Shown one piece after another: positions 63,603 through 64,000 of a stretch of DNA of 64,000 bases. Under the pieces are notes generated by a model. The model was given only the letters and a program-made list of their open reading frames with translations. It was not told where the DNA came from and did not search any database. Both the position numbers and the translations under genes were made by a program. Source of the DNA: Azadirachta indica (taxonomy: Eukaryota > Streptophyta > Magnoliopsida > Sapindales > Meliaceae); assembly GCA_022749755.1 (NCBI GenBank), contig CM040441.1, forward strand, positions 10,975,475 to 11,039,474, in the 5' to 3' direction. Every line of letters starts with the position of its first letter. Within the stretch, counting starts at the first letter, position 1.

Positions 63603-64000
63603 TGATATTTTCCACAAATAATCTTTGTTCTGGTACATTTGCATATCAGAAATAAGGCTTAAAATTATCATTTTAAACTCTCTTCAGATAAATGATTAGG
63701 CATAATTCAGGAGTAATAAATAGTTAAGACCAACAAATCTTCTAATACAAATAAGTGATAACATACACTTTATGCAAACGTTGTCAGCCCATTTTCTGTT
63801 GCTTCTTCTGTTTGAAATGTTCTACAGATGTGGAGCCTATATCATGCAAAGGAATCCTTGGTGAGTTCAGTTGTCATACCGATCTTGAAATGCTTGAATA
63901 TTTTGTAGTGTCTGCATTAGCATTGATGATTTAAGCTTTATGCATTATGAAAGAGATTTTACTTGTTAGAACTAAATCCAAGTTTGTTCAAGATCTGCTG
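63603..64000 (+). other. DRM3 3' flank
   Basis: The stop codon at 63600-63602 falls where DRM proteins normally end (just after the [13 protein letters not shown] motif), so this is 3' UTR or intergenic. GGTGATGATA at the end of the coding exon also resembles a splice donor, and TTCTACAG near 63822-63829 resembles an acceptor. A spliced 3' extension is possible but not needed. Confidence 0.5.

Overview
This is plant nuclear DNA from a eudicot. The genes are intron-rich with GT-AG introns, the intergenic DNA is strongly AT-rich, and the protein families (CAMTA, KIN-12/POK, GUB_WAK, DRM3, ECT) are plant-specific or plant-typed. The gene order resembles Arabidopsis chromosome 3 as I remember it (DRM3, ECT6, an importin-9, a GUB_WAK protein and POK1 lie close together at about At3g17310-At3g17360, with CAMTA6 further along the same arm). 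The proteins look Citrus/Sapindales-like, but the species cannot be proved from the window alone.

Layout: (1) 170-5325 (+), the 3' part of a CAMTA5/6-type calmodulin-binding transcription activator. (2) 18527-6096 (-), a 35-exon phragmoplast-orienting kinesin-12 (POK1/KIN-12C-like, about 2,269 residues), convergent with CAMTA. (3) 21566-20614 (-), a small secreted GUB_WAK-domain protein. (4) 23650-22637 (-), a seed-type 1-Cys peroxiredoxin. (5) 25982-33273 (+), importin-9, with a decayed tRNA-Ala just upstream. (6) 35590-39388, a decayed LTR retrotransposon with no coding capacity. (7) 41233-39977 (-), a class I ARF GTPase. (8) 42384-43670, a non-autonomous TIR element. (9) 46896-44305 (-), an SLC25A44-like mitochondrial carrier. 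(10) 47913-48960 (+), a truncated DEAD-box helicase pseudogene. (11) 51266-54715 (+), a YTH-domain m6A reader (ECT6-like). (12) 57714-63602 (+), DRM3, the catalytically degenerate DRM-type methyltransferase homologue of RNA-directed DNA methylation.

These are ordinary single-copy plant genes and do not form a pathway cluster. The points that stand out are: a 5-bp tandem duplication that puts the POK1 start codon out of frame with its motor domain; a 1-Cys peroxiredoxin whose second intron lacks a GT donor; a GC-AG intron in POK1; a DRM3 coding sequence whose first coding exon is only the ATG; a 54-bp in-frame duplication in the DRM3 linker; and two previously unlabelled non-autonomous transposons, one carrying a perfect 31-bp foldback. 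All exon coordinates were worked out by eye from splice sites and reading-frame continuity. No database search was run.
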